The notes below the pieces were generated by a model. It had not been told where the DNA came from and searched no databases. It saw only the letters and a program-made list of their open reading frames with translations. The translations under genes were made by a program, and so were the position numbers. Below, piece after piece: positions 49,562 through 58,109 of a DNA stretch of 64,000 nt (the stretch's first letter is position 1; every line of letters begins with the position of its first letter). Origin of the DNA: Streptomyces sp. Edi2 (GTDB lineage: Bacteria > Actinomycetota > Actinomycetes > Streptomycetales > Streptomycetaceae); contig NZ_JBEJGX010000003.1 of assembly GCF_040253635.1 (NCBI RefSeq), forward strand, positions 8,891,501-8,955,500, in the 5' to 3' direction.

Positions 49562-50848
49562 TCAGCCGAGCAGGGCGCGGGCGATCTCCAGGGCGAGCCG
49601 CAGTTCCAGCGTGTTGTCCGTGGTGGTGGCCGTGGGCAGGAGTTCTTCCGCGCGTTTGACGCGGTAGGTGACGGTGTTGCGGGCCACGTGCAGGGTGCCG
49701 GCGGCGGCCCGCAGACTGCGTTCCGCCGCGAGGTAGACCCGCAGGGTCTCGCGCAGCTCCCGTACCCGGGTGCCCTCGGAAGCCAGGGGACCGAGGAGGT
49801 CGTGCACGAACCAGCGGGCGTGTTCGGGGTCGGCGGTGGCCAGGGCGACCAGGCGCGCTTCGCGGTAGTCGGTCAGCCAGCCGCCGGGAGCGAGCCGGGC
49901 GACGCGTTCCGCCTCGCGGGCGCCGTAGTGGCTGCGGCGCATCCCCGCCGCGCCGGGCGCGGGTGGGCCGAGGGCGACGTTCACCCCCGGGGCGCGGTCG
50001 GTCGCGGCCCGTGCGCGGTCGGGGAGGCTGGTGAAGTCGTCAGGGGCGTGCAGCCACAGCCAGGCGACGGTCCCGGTGGCGGGGATCATGAGCGGCCGGC
50101 CGGTGCCGGCCGTGCGGGCCAGCGCGGTCGCCGTGTGTTGCAGCCGCTCCGCTGTGGGCAGCGGGTCCTCCGTGCTGGTGCACCACAGCACGGCGGCCAA
50201 ATGCGTACGGGTGACGTCGTAGCGCAGCTTCCGGGTTGCGGCTTCCGGGTCCACCGGGCGGGCGGCCAGCAGGTCGTCGATCGTCTTGCGGCGGGCCGCT
50301 TCGTCACTGCCGCGCCAGCGGTCGCGTTCGGCGATGTAGGACTCGGCCATGAGGCTGGCGTGGGTGTCGGCGTGGGCGAAGAGTTCCTCGGTGACCCGGC
50401 GCAGCTCGGGGAGGCGTTCGCCGGCCGGGACGTACTGCTCGACGGCCGAGGTGAGTTCCTGGGTGAGTCTGGCGTGGCCGAGCCGTACTCCGCGCAGGAC
50501 CCGGTCGAGTCCGACGCCCCGGCGCGCGAACTCGCGGCAGCCCTCCAGGGCTTCATCGGGCATCGCGCCTCCCTCGCCGGCGCTCTCGGTGAGCAGCAGG
50601 CGCATGGCCGCCAGGACCGTCGACTCGGTGGAGCGGCGCAGCGTGGCCAGGGGCGCCGGGCCGCCGCCGTGTTCGGGAACCTGCTCCAGGATCTCCGCGG
50701 CCATGGTGTCGGCGGTCTGCACCGCCCACCGGACGGGGCCGGGTCCGAGGACGGCGGTCATGGCGGTCACGGCGGCCGGGGACAGCGCCGGCTCGTGGTG
50801 CGGGTGGTCCTGGTCCGCCTTGAGCTGCCGGAGCCATTGCCGTGTCAT
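49562..50848 (-). CDS. PucR-family transcriptional regulator
   Basis: The 428-residue protein has a central GGDEF-like CdaR domain and the C-terminal PucR helix-turn-helix (LRVYLAAERSLRAAAGTLHVARNTVTYRVKRAEELL). ATG 50848 follows GGGAGGCGG. The family regulates purine, amino-acid or aromatic catabolism. It lies 258 bp downstream of the flavin hydroxylase on the same strand, so it may be the regulator of the aromatic operon 51106-55336, possibly as its last gene. Confidence 0.88.
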   Translation of the reverse strand: MTRQWLRQLKADQDHPHHEPALSPAAVTAMTAVLGPGPVRWAVQTADTMAAEILEQVPEHGGGPAPLATLRRSTESTVLAAMRLLLTESAGEGGAMPDEALEGCREFARRGVGLDRVLRGVRLGHARLTQELTSAVEQYVPAGERLPELRRVTEELFAHADTHASLMAESYIAERDRWRGSDEAARRKTIDDLLAARPVDPEAATRKLRYDVTRTHLAAVLWCTSTEDPLPTAERLQHTATALARTAGTGRPLMIPATGTVAWLWLHAPDDFTSLPDRARAATDRAPGVNVALGPPAPGAAGMRRSHYGAREAERVARLAPGGWLTDYREARLVALATADPEHARWFVHDLLGPLASEGTRVRELRETLRVYLAAERSLRAAAGTLHVARNTVTYRVKRAEELLPTATTTDNTLELRLALEIARALLG

Positions 50849-50975
50849 GACCGCCTCCCTTCGGGTCCATGGTGCCGGGCCGAGGACCGCACCGCTTCCG
50901 GCTCGTCCCGCCCCATCCCGCCCCATCCGTCGCTGTCACCCCCTACCCCCACCGGTCTCTGCCGTCCGCCGTGGA

Positions 50976-51065
50976 CCGTCCCTGCCGTCCGGGCCGTCCC
51001 TGCGGTCCGGGCCGTCCCTGCGGTCCGGGCCGTCCCTGCGGTCCGGGCCGTCCCTGCCGTCCGTC
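50976..51065. repeat. 18-bp tandem repeat, five copies
   Basis: CCGTCCCTGCGGTCCGGG repeats with an exact 18-bp period (copies 1 and 5 slightly diverged) between the hydroxylase and PucR genes. Confidence 0.88.
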
Positions 51066-51105
51066 CGCCCCTCCCGGCGCGGACGGACGCAGGGACGGAG
51101 CTGCC

Positions 51106-52887
51106 TCACCGGGCGGGCGACACGGCGGCGGGTGCCACGAACTCCTGGGATGCCACGAGCCCCTGCCGCAGCGCCGCCACCAGGCCGGGCACCTCCGCCA
51201 TGCGGGGCGCACCGCCGAAGAGGTAGTGGTCCGGACGCAGCAGCAGAGCCTGCAAGCCGCACCGTTCCAGGTGGGAGCCATAGGCGCCGTCAAGGTCGAC
51301 GACATCGGCCGGCCCGTTCGCCGCCGGGTCTCCGGTGACCCGCAGGAGGCGGATGCCGAGCCGCGCACACCAGCCGAGTGTGTCGTCGTCGAGGACGGTC
51401 CGTGGGTCCTCGGTGGCGAGCAGGGCGAAGCCGGTGCCGATGACCTGGTCGAAGAGCCCGGCGCGGCCGCGGAAGCGTACCCGGCCCTGGTAGCTGAGCT
51501 GTCCGGCCGGGGCCGTCGGGGTCCCGTCCGCTGCCTGCCGCAGCAGTCCTCCGGTGAGGATCTGCGGGGGCATCTCCGCCAGCGGGTCCCGGCCTGCCCG
51601 CCGGTCGGCGAGCATCCGCGTGTCGCGCAGGGCAGCGGCTGCGGGGTCGGGTTCGCAGATGATGCCGCCCAGGAAGACGGAGAGTTCGATGGCGTGCTGC
51701 AAGTGCTGGGAGCGTTCCGTGGTGTAGGTGTCCAGCAGGGGCTCGCCGGCCTCGCCGCGGAGCACGAGGTCCAGTTTCCAGGTGAGGTTGGCGGCGTCGC
51801 GGATGCCCGAGCACATGCCCTGGCCGGCGAACGGCGGCATCTGGTGGGCCGCGTCACCGGCCAGCAGCAGTCGGCCCTCGCGCCAGTTCCCGGCCCAGCG
51901 GGCGCGGAAGGTGTAGACGGTGTGCCGCTCCAGGGTCGCGTTGCCCGGGTGCAGGTCCCAGCCGGCCAGCAGCCGCCAGGCGTTCTCCGCGCTGCCGAAC
52001 TCCGCGGCCGATTCGCCGGGCAGCAGCATGAACTCCCAGCGGCGCCGGCCCGGACCGCCGGAGACCGCCGTGGTGGGCCGGCGGGGGTCGCACACCTGGA
52101 GGTTGCGCGGGGCGAAAACGCGGTCCGGGTCGTGCGGGAGGACGTCCAGGACCAGCCAGTCGTGCTGGAAGCCGCGGTCGGTCATCGGGGTCGTCATCCG
52201 GGAGCGGACGAAGCTGTTGGCGCCGTCGCAGCCGACGACGTACTGCGCGCGCAGCGTGCGGTGTCTGCGCATTCCGCCGCGGAGCACCGGCTCGTCACCG
52301 GCGCTCTCGCCGACGGTCAGCGAGACCCCGGCTGCGTCCTCGGTGAGATCCGTGGCCTCCCAGCCGCGCAGCACCTCGACTCCCGCGGTGCGGTGGGCGT
52401 GCGCCTCCAGGGCGGCCTCCAGCTGCGGCTGGGTGAAGAGGTTCATCGCCGGCCAGCCGGAGGCGCCGGTGTCCTCGAATGCCAGCCGCAGCAGCGTCTC
52501 GCCGCGGCCGTTGCGCCACTCGTAGTCCGCGGTCGGCTCGCTGAAGGTGGACAGCGTGTCCGCCAGGCCCAGCGAGGCCAGGATGCGGGCGACCTCGTGG
52601 TCGAAGACCACCGCCCGCGGCAGCGGATAGGGCTGCGGCCAGCGTTCGACGAGGCCGACCCGCCATCCCCGGGCCCCGAGCTGTATCGCGCAGCTGAGCC
52701 CGACGGGCCCGGCACCGACGACCAGCACGTCATATGTGTCATCGCCGCCCGACGCGACGGCGACGGGGCAGGGGCTGGCAACCGGGAGGGCGCCGGCAAC
52801 CGGGGCGGCGCCGGTAACCAAGGCGGGGCGGTCGGCCGTCTCCGTCGCGCCACCCGCTTCGGCATCCGTCGTCTGGTTCTCGTTCAT
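51106..52887 (-). CDS. FAD-dependent phenolic hydroxylase (MhpA-like)
   Basis: The 593-residue protein has an Ala/Pro-rich N-terminal extension, then YDVLVVGAGPVGLSCAIQLG, the DG-type CDGANSFVR and LLLAGDAAHQMPPFAGQGMCSGIRDAANLTWKL of class A flavin monooxygenases. It is closest in layout to 3-(3-hydroxyphenyl)propionate hydroxylase, which adds an ortho hydroxyl before ring cleavage. The neighbours encode an extradiol-type dioxygenase and a fumarylacetoacetase-family hydrolase, supporting a meta-cleavage route. ATG 52887 follows GGAGGA. Confidence 0.88.
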   Translation of the reverse strand: MNENQTTDAEAGGATETADRPALVTGAAPVAGALPVASPCPVAVASGGDDTYDVLVVGAGPVGLSCAIQLGARGWRVGLVERWPQPYPLPRAVVFDHEVARILASLGLADTLSTFSEPTADYEWRNGRGETLLRLAFEDTGASGWPAMNLFTQPQLEAALEAHAHRTAGVEVLRGWEATDLTEDAAGVSLTVGESAGDEPVLRGGMRRHRTLRAQYVVGCDGANSFVRSRMTTPMTDRGFQHDWLVLDVLPHDPDRVFAPRNLQVCDPRRPTTAVSGGPGRRRWEFMLLPGESAAEFGSAENAWRLLAGWDLHPGNATLERHTVYTFRARWAGNWREGRLLLAGDAAHQMPPFAGQGMCSGIRDAANLTWKLDLVLRGEAGEPLLDTYTTERSQHLQHAIELSVFLGGIICEPDPAAAALRDTRMLADRRAGRDPLAEMPPQILTGGLLRQAADGTPTAPAGQLSYQGRVRFRGRAGLFDQVIGTGFALLATEDPRTVLDDDTLGWCARLGIRLLRVTGDPAANGPADVVDLDGAYGSHLERCGLQALLLRPDHYLFGGAPRMAEVPGLVAALRQGLVASQEFVAPAAVSPAR

Positions 52888-52915
52888 GGTGTCCTCCTGC
52901 CGTACGGGTCGGTCG

Positions 52916-53836
52916 TCAGCTCGCGTCGTGGGCGCCGGTCATCAGCGCGGCAAGGTCCTCGGGCGCAAGGAAGGAGGGCGGGACCGGCGGGCCCCAGTTG
53001 TAGAGCGAGCGGGCGTCCTCCCACACCCGGGGCGTCCACAGCTGGTCGTCGACGATGCAGTCCATATCGGCGAAGTACTCGGAGAAGTTGCCGGCCGGGT
53101 CCTTGAGGTACCAGAAGAAGTTCGAGCCGACGTGGTGGCGGCCCAGGCCCCAGACATGGCGTTCGGGGTGGCCCTCCAGCATGTGCGTCGCGCCGCGCCC
53201 GACTTCGTCGACGTCGTCGACCTGCCAGGAGGAGTGGTGCAGGAAGGGGATCGGCGCCTGCTGCACCAGGACGTTGTGATGGTCGGTGGAGCAGCGCAGG
53301 AAGGCGGCGCCCGGAACCAGATCGCTGACCTTGAAGCCCAGGCCCTCGGTGAAGAACCGCTGCGAGGCCGCCTGGTCGGTCGACCCCAGCACCACATGCC
53401 CCAGGCGGCGCGGCCGGACGGTGCCCTCGCGCAGGACCGCCGGTGCCCGGCCGTCGGGCCGCTCGGCGCGTCCGGGCGCGTTGTACGGCACGGGTGCGGC
53501 GGCAGGTTGCACGAGACGGGGCTGGACCTCGACGGTGACGGTCACCTCCGTCCCCGGATCGACCGCACGCAGGCAGTGCCCGTCGCGGACGTACGGCAGC
53601 TCCAGGCGGCTCAGGGCGGCGCCGATGTGCCCAAGGTCGTCGGCGTCATCGGCGGCGACCACCAGTTCGTCCAGCCGGCGGCGGGCGGCGTGCACGATCT
53701 TCAGCTGCTCGCCGCCGTCGGCCGAGGCGAAGCGCCCGCGGCCGAGCGCGGTGAGCCCGAAGTCGGCGTAGTAGTCGTGCGTGGTGCCCACGTCGGGCAC
53801 GCCCATGGTGATCCGGGCGAGACGGTGCAGGGGCAT
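52916..53836 (-). CDS. extradiol ring-cleavage dioxygenase (VOC type I)
   Basis: The 306-residue two-domain VOC protein has the expected 2-His-1-Glu iron ligands in the C-terminal domain: RRLGHVVLGS, FLHHSSWQVDDVDE and NFSEYFADMD. The GLGRHHVGSNFFWYLKDPAGN segment is typical of catechol or 2,3-dihydroxybiphenyl dioxygenases. It would open the ring of the catechol made by the hydroxylase 29 bp downstream. ATG 53836 starts the frame; the operon order is hydrolase, dioxygenase, hydroxylase. Confidence 0.9.
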   Translation of the reverse strand: MPLHRLARITMGVPDVGTTHDYYADFGLTALGRGRFASADGGEQLKIVHAARRRLDELVVAADDADDLGHIGAALSRLELPYVRDGHCLRAVDPGTEVTVTVEVQPRLVQPAAAPVPYNAPGRAERPDGRAPAVLREGTVRPRRLGHVVLGSTDQAASQRFFTEGLGFKVSDLVPGAAFLRCSTDHHNVLVQQAPIPFLHHSSWQVDDVDEVGRGATHMLEGHPERHVWGLGRHHVGSNFFWYLKDPAGNFSEYFADMDCIVDDQLWTPRVWEDARSLYNWGPPVPPSFLAPEDLAALMTGAHDAS

Positions 53837-53880
53837 AACGGTTCCTTCAAAGGGGGGAGAGGGACAGGGATGTCATCGGG

Positions 53881-54753
53881 TCAGGCGCCGGGGCCGTCGG
53901 GGTAGCCGACGCCGGCGACCAGCCGGTTGCGGAGCGCGCCGATACCGTCGATCCAGCTGTGCAGTTCCTCGCCGGGGGCGAGGAAGCGGCGCGGAGTGCG
54001 GGCGCCGCCGACGCCCGCCGGAGTACCGGTGAAGACCAGGTCACCGGGCAGCAGCGGGCAGACGGCGGAGAGCCACGCGATCTGCTCCGCGACCGGAAAG
54101 ACCATCCGGCCGGTGCGGGACGCCTGCATCGTCTCGCCGTCAACGGCACAGCCGAGTGCCAGGTCATCGGGATCGGCGAACTCATCGGGCGTGACCATGA
54201 CCGGACCGGTCGGACTGAACCCCGGGAACGACTTGCCGAGCGCGAACTGCGGTGCCGGCCCCTGGAGTTGGATACGGCGTTCCGAGAGGTCCTGCCCCAG
54301 GGTGAGACCGGCGACGTGCTTCCAGGCGTCCTCCGCACGCACCCGGTGCGCGCGGAGGCCGATGACCGCGACCAGTTCGACCTCCCAGTCCACCATCGCG
54401 CTGGGCAGCTCCACCGTGTCGTAAGGACCGGCCAGCGAGGTCGGGTACTTGGTGAAAACGGCCGGGCGGGCCGGGGTGTCGAGGGCGGACTCCGCAATGT
54501 GGTCGGCGTAGTTCAGCGCGACCGCGAACACCTGGCGCGGGCGCGGCACGGGGGCGCCGAGCCGGCGCTCCTCCAGCGGCATCCGCTCGGCGTCCTGCGC
54601 GGCAGGTGTCCGGGCCCAGGCGGTGAACTCCTCCCAGCGGTCGAAAACGGCCTGCGGGTCGGACGAAAAGCGACCGACACTGGCCTTCTCCACGTCGACG
54701 GCTCCGTCCTCGTGAACGAGTACCAAACGGTTGCCGAGATGTGCTGTGCGCAT
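53881..54753 (-). CDS. fumarylacetoacetate hydrolase-family protein
   Basis: The 290-residue protein starts MRTAHLGNRLVLVHEDGAVD and has the metal site and oxyanion region of FAH-fold enzymes: VALNYADHIAES, VDWEVELVAVIG, LTLGQDLSERRIQ and LVFTGTPAGVGGARTP. In an operon with a flavin hydroxylase and extradiol dioxygenase it should hydrate or hydrolyse the ring-opened product (2-hydroxypenta-2,4-dienoate hydratase- or acylpyruvase-like step). ATG 54753 follows GGAGGTGG; the frame runs on upstream through a pyrimidine tract without homology. Confidence 0.9.
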   Translation of the reverse strand: MRTAHLGNRLVLVHEDGAVDVEKASVGRFSSDPQAVFDRWEEFTAWARTPAAQDAERMPLEERRLGAPVPRPRQVFAVALNYADHIAESALDTPARPAVFTKYPTSLAGPYDTVELPSAMVDWEVELVAVIGLRAHRVRAEDAWKHVAGLTLGQDLSERRIQLQGPAPQFALGKSFPGFSPTGPVMVTPDEFADPDDLALGCAVDGETMQASRTGRMVFPVAEQIAWLSAVCPLLPGDLVFTGTPAGVGGARTPRRFLAPGEELHSWIDGIGALRNRLVAGVGYPDGPGA

Positions 54754-54767
54754 GGCGCACCACCTCC

Positions 54768-54838
54768 AGAAAGAAAGAAGGGAAAGGGGAGGGAGAAGAA
54801 AGGGAGAGGGAGAAAAGGAAAGGGGAAAAAGGGGGAAG
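54768..54838. other. 71-nt uninterrupted purine tract
   Basis: Every base from 54768 to 54838 on the plus strand is A or G, in runs of 2-5. It starts 15 bp upstream of the hydrolase start, so the minus-strand transcript carries an unbroken pyrimidine leader. Such tracts can form triplex (H-) DNA. Confidence 0.9.
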
Positions 54839-54898
54839 CCGAGTGCTGCGGGACACAGCGGCAGCACGGGAGAGGAACGGCCCGCGCCGCCTGCGAAG

Positions 54899-55336
54899 TC
54901 AGCCCCGCATTCGGCGCCACCGCAGACGCTGACGGGCTCCGTCGTCCGTGGCGGCCGTCAGCACCAACTCGTCCGGCTCGCGGCGGACGCCCCGCTCCAG
55001 GGCGATTCCCACCCACGGCCCGTAGTGGCTCGCGACGACGTGATGCCGCACCGACCCGTCCGGCATGCGCTCCCAGCGCCCGGCGTACGCCACGGTCCCG
55101 CCGGCCACCCCCGCCTCGGTGGCGGCTTCCGGTTGCCCCGCGGCCCGGCCGGCGATCGCCGGGTCGCTCGTCAGCAGTGCGCTCATCCAGCCGTCGCGGG
55201 TGTACAGCAGCATCCCGCCGGGCCGGTCACCCAGCGGCCGGGTCTCCTTTCCGGCCCGCTCGACCGAGCAGCGCACCAACCTCCAACCGCCGATGATCTC
55301 GTCCACGTCCACGCCCACCTCTACGTCCACGGCCAT
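54899..55336 (-). CDS. lipocalin-like domain protein
   Basis: The 145-residue protein reads IIGGWRLVRCSVERAG, GGMLLYTRDGWMSALL, YAGRWERMPDGSVRHHVVASHYGPWVG and RQRLRWRRMRG, the sheet pattern of the lipocalin-like family found beside aromatic and polyketide enzymes. It probably binds a hydrophobic substrate or catalyses a small step in the pathway. ATG 55336 starts MAVDVEVGVDVDEI. It is the first gene of the minus-strand aromatic operon, 145 bp before the hydrolase. Confidence 0.78.
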   Translation of the reverse strand: MAVDVEVGVDVDEIIGGWRLVRCSVERAGKETRPLGDRPGGMLLYTRDGWMSALLTSDPAIAGRAAGQPEAATEAGVAGGTVAYAGRWERMPDGSVRHHVVASHYGPWVGIALERGVRREPDELVLTAATDDGARQRLRWRRMRG

Positions 55337-55387
55337 ATACGCCTCACAGGTTTGATTCCGGACCGGTCCGGCCGGGGACCGAGCGCC

Positions 55388-55439
55388 CAGGAGCACCACA
55401 CAGGAGCACCACACCGGAGCACCACACAGCAGCACCCGG
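55388..55439. repeat. 13-bp tandem repeat, four copies
   Basis: CAGGAGCACCACA appears twice exactly and twice with changes in the gap between the lipocalin-like gene and the divergent exporter. The rest of the 55337-55805 gap has no gene; promoters for both directions should lie here. Confidence 0.75.
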
Positions 55440-55805
55440 CCCGACCGGACCGCGGGCGACCGAAGCCGCCCACGTCCTCAGCCAACCGCGGCCCCCGCCC
55501 GCCCGCCTCGGCCTGCGAGCCCAAAGAGTGGGTCCGTGTTTGCGCTCAGTGGCCGCTCCGCGGGACCGGCGGGGCCGTCAGCGGGGCCGGTGGGGAGGGG
55601 CTGGCGGCGCGACGCATACCTTCGTCCGCGGGTGAAAATTCGGGTGAGATCGGCGCGACGATGCGAAACACTCGCGCTGACCGATGAGTCTTACGAGGCA
55701 TGCCGGTCTCTTCCTACAATCACCACCCACCCACCACCCACGTTCGTGCCGACAGCCCTTGGCTGCGAGGCGACTGTGCCCAGGAACCCCCAGCGAGGTG
55801 CTGCC

Positions 55806-57275
55806 ATGACAGCTGCGATTCAAGAACGACCGGCCGTGCAGACGGGCCGCATACCGACTGTGGTGCGACTGCTGGTGCTGGCCACATTCGTGGTGATCCT
55901 GAACGAGACGATTTTGATCAACGCCATCCCGCGGTTGATGGAGTCGTTGCACATCACCCAGCAGTCGGCGCAGTGGGTCTCCACGGTGTTCATGCTGACC
56001 ATGGCCGCCGTGATTCCGATCACCGGCTGGTTCCTGCAGCGGGTCACCACCCGCCAGGCCTACGCCATCGCGATGGGAGTGTTCCTCGCGGGTACGGCTC
56101 TGTCGGCCGTCGCGCCCTCCTTCGAGGTGCTGCTGCTGGGACGCGTCGTGCAGGCCGCAGGGACAGCCGTGATGATGCCCCTCCTGATGACCACGTTGAT
56201 GATCGTGGTGCCCGAGCAGGACCGCGGCCGGGTGATGGGCAACGTCACCCTGGCGATCTCGGTGGCGCCCGCGCTCGGACCTGCTGCCTCCGGGCTGATC
56301 CTGCAGGCCGGCTCCTGGCGGATGCTGTTTGTGGTCGTCCTGCCGATCGCGGGCCTGGTGACCCTGTTCGGGCTGCGCAAGGTGGACAACATCAGTGAGC
56401 CGCAGGTGAGCGCCATCGACTGGCTCAGTGTCTCCGTGGCGGCGCTCGGCTTCGGCGGCCTGGTGTACGGTCTGAGCCTCCTCGGCGAAAGCGGCGGCAG
56501 ATTCGGGCTCGGCATCGGCATCGTCGTCGCCGGGGTCGCGGCAATCGCGGTTTTCGTGATCCGTCAGCTCAAATTGCAGCGCACCGGCACGCCTTTGATG
56601 GACCTGCGAACCCTCGGTCACCGCACCTATGCCCTGTCCCTGGCCCTCATTTCCATCGGTTTCCTGGCGATGCTCGGGTCGATGATCCTTCTGCCGCTGT
56701 ACCTGCAGAACGTACGCGGGCTCAGCCCGCTGGAGACCGGCTTGCTGGTCATGCCGGGCGGCCTGGCCATGGGACTGCTCGGACCGACCGTGGGGAAGCT
56801 GTTCGACCGGTTCGGCAGCCGGCCGCTGGTGCTGCCCGGCTCGATCGGGATGGTGCTCACCCTCGCCGGTTTCACCCAGGTCTCGATGACGATGCCGTAC
56901 TGGCAGGTGCTGGGACTGCACGCGCTGCTGATGGTGAGCCTGGCGGCGACGTTCACCCCCGTCTTCACGCTGGGCATGGGCGCGCTTCCCCCGCACCTGT
57001 ACCCCCACGGCAGCTCGATGCTCGGGACGTTGCAGCAAGTCGCCGCGGCGTTCGGGACCGCACTCGTGGTGACCGTGATGTCCGCGCGCACCGGTCACCT
57101 GGTCGCCGACGGCGTCGCCGCAGTGCCCGCAGAGCTCAGCGGAATGAAGCTGGCCTTTGCCGTCGCCGCCGCTCTCAGTGTGGTGACCATCGTCTTTGCC
57201 GCAAAACTGCCGCGCAGGATCGCCGACGCCGACGCCCACGACAGCAACGTCGCGGACCAGCCCACCGGATCATGA
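55806..57275 (+). CDS. DHA2-family MFS exporter
   Basis: The 489-residue protein has about 14 hydrophobic helices, with LVLATFVVILNETILINAIPRLM in helix 1 and the conserved helix 5 motif VAPALGPAASGLILQAGSWR of drug:proton antiporters. ATG 55806 is chosen because homology starts there; the frame is open upstream. It is divergent from the aromatic operon, so it may export a toxic aromatic intermediate or import substrate-linked compounds. No TTA codon is present. Confidence 0.9.
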   Translation: MTAAIQERPAVQTGRIPTVVRLLVLATFVVILNETILINAIPRLMESLHITQQSAQWVSTVFMLTMAAVIPITGWFLQRVTTRQAYAIAMGVFLAGTALSAVAPSFEVLLLGRVVQAAGTAVMMPLLMTTLMIVVPEQDRGRVMGNVTLAISVAPALGPAASGLILQAGSWRMLFVVVLPIAGLVTLFGLRKVDNISEPQVSAIDWLSVSVAALGFGGLVYGLSLLGESGGRFGLGIGIVVAGVAAIAVFVIRQLKLQRTGTPLMDLRTLGHRTYALSLALISIGFLAMLGSMILLPLYLQNVRGLSPLETGLLVMPGGLAMGLLGPTVGKLFDRFGSRPLVLPGSIGMVLTLAGFTQVSMTMPYWQVLGLHALLMVSLAATFTPVFTLGMGALPPHLYPHGSSMLGTLQQVAAAFGTALVVTVMSARTGHLVADGVAAVPAELSGMKLAFAVAAALSVVTIVFAAKLPRRIADADAHDSNVADQPTGS

Positions 57276-57448
57276 AGGCCGGCGGGAGCGAGCCGCCGTC
57301 CCCATGACCATTGCGCGGCCCTCCAGCCGTCGCCGACGCCCGCTTTGCCACAGAGAGACGCCTCGACTCACACCGAGACCGCGAAGGCCGGACGGTGTCG
57401 AGGCCGACGCGTTACCCGCGCCTCGGCCTCGGCCGGCCGACGGCGACT

Positions 57449-58039
57449 CTAACGACCGCCCGCAGAAGGGCAGGTGACCTCCCAGGCCGCCTCGATCATC
57501 CGGAAGATCTCGTCCAGCGCGGCCTCCGGATCGGTCGCCTCACGGGCCAGCGAATAGGCGTCGATCACGAACCTCGCGATCGTCCGGCTCGCTGTTGTGG
57601 TCTGTGACAGGTCGGGATCGGCGGCGATGGCTGTTCCCAGCGACTCTGCATGGCGCAGCCTCATCGACTCCTCGTACTCCCGCAGCGCAGGCGATGCGTC
57701 GATCATGTGCCAGATCGGAGCGGCGCCGTCCGCCGTGCAATGCCGCACCAGGGCCTGGATCTCGCGGCGCAGTGCAGGGATGAGCGGTTCGTGCGGTGCC
57801 CGGCCGGTGACCGCCTGCGTGAGGCGTTGCTCGAAGTCCTCGTCCTGCTCGAACACCAGGGCCTCTTTCGAGGCGAAGTGGGAGAAGACCGTGGTGACGG
57901 CCACGTCGGCCTCGGCGGCCACGTCACGGATGCCCACCGCGTCGTACCCGCGTTCCAGGAAGAGCCGCAGGGCGGTGTCAGCGATCTTCTGGCGGGTCGC
58001 GGCCTTCTTGCGCTCACGGCGTCCGGACTGCACGGTCAT
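57449..58039 (-). CDS. TetR-family transcriptional regulator
   Basis: The 196-residue protein has the TetR N-terminal helix-turn-helix (TRQKIADTALRLFLERGYDAVGIRDVAAEADVAVTTVFSHFASKEALV) and a helical ligand domain. ATG 58039 starts it. It is divergent from the quinone-oxidoreductase gene with 70 bp between starts that contain an inverted repeat, so it likely represses that gene and itself. Confidence 0.92.
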   Translation of the reverse strand: MTVQSGRRERKKAATRQKIADTALRLFLERGYDAVGIRDVAAEADVAVTTVFSHFASKEALVFEQDEDFEQRLTQAVTGRAPHEPLIPALRREIQALVRHCTADGAAPIWHMIDASPALREYEESMRLRHAESLGTAIAADPDLSQTTTASRTIARFVIDAYSLAREATDPEAALDEIFRMIEAAWEVTCPSAGGR

Positions 58040-58042
58040 GCG

Positions 58043-58099
58043 CTGACACTATCAGGAACAAACTCGAAATCGTTCTCAAACCCTAACCGTTAGTGTTAT
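58043..58099. promoter_or_regulatory. TetR/oxidoreductase operator region
   Basis: TGACACTA (58043-58050) and TAGTGTTA (58091-58098) are near-perfect inverted copies at the ends of this gap, and CTAACCGTTAG (58083-58093) is a perfect 11-bp palindrome. TTATCT just upstream of ATG 58110 is a plausible -10, implying a leaderless transcript. Confidence 0.55.
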
Positions 58100-58109
58100 C
58101 TTCGTCCGC

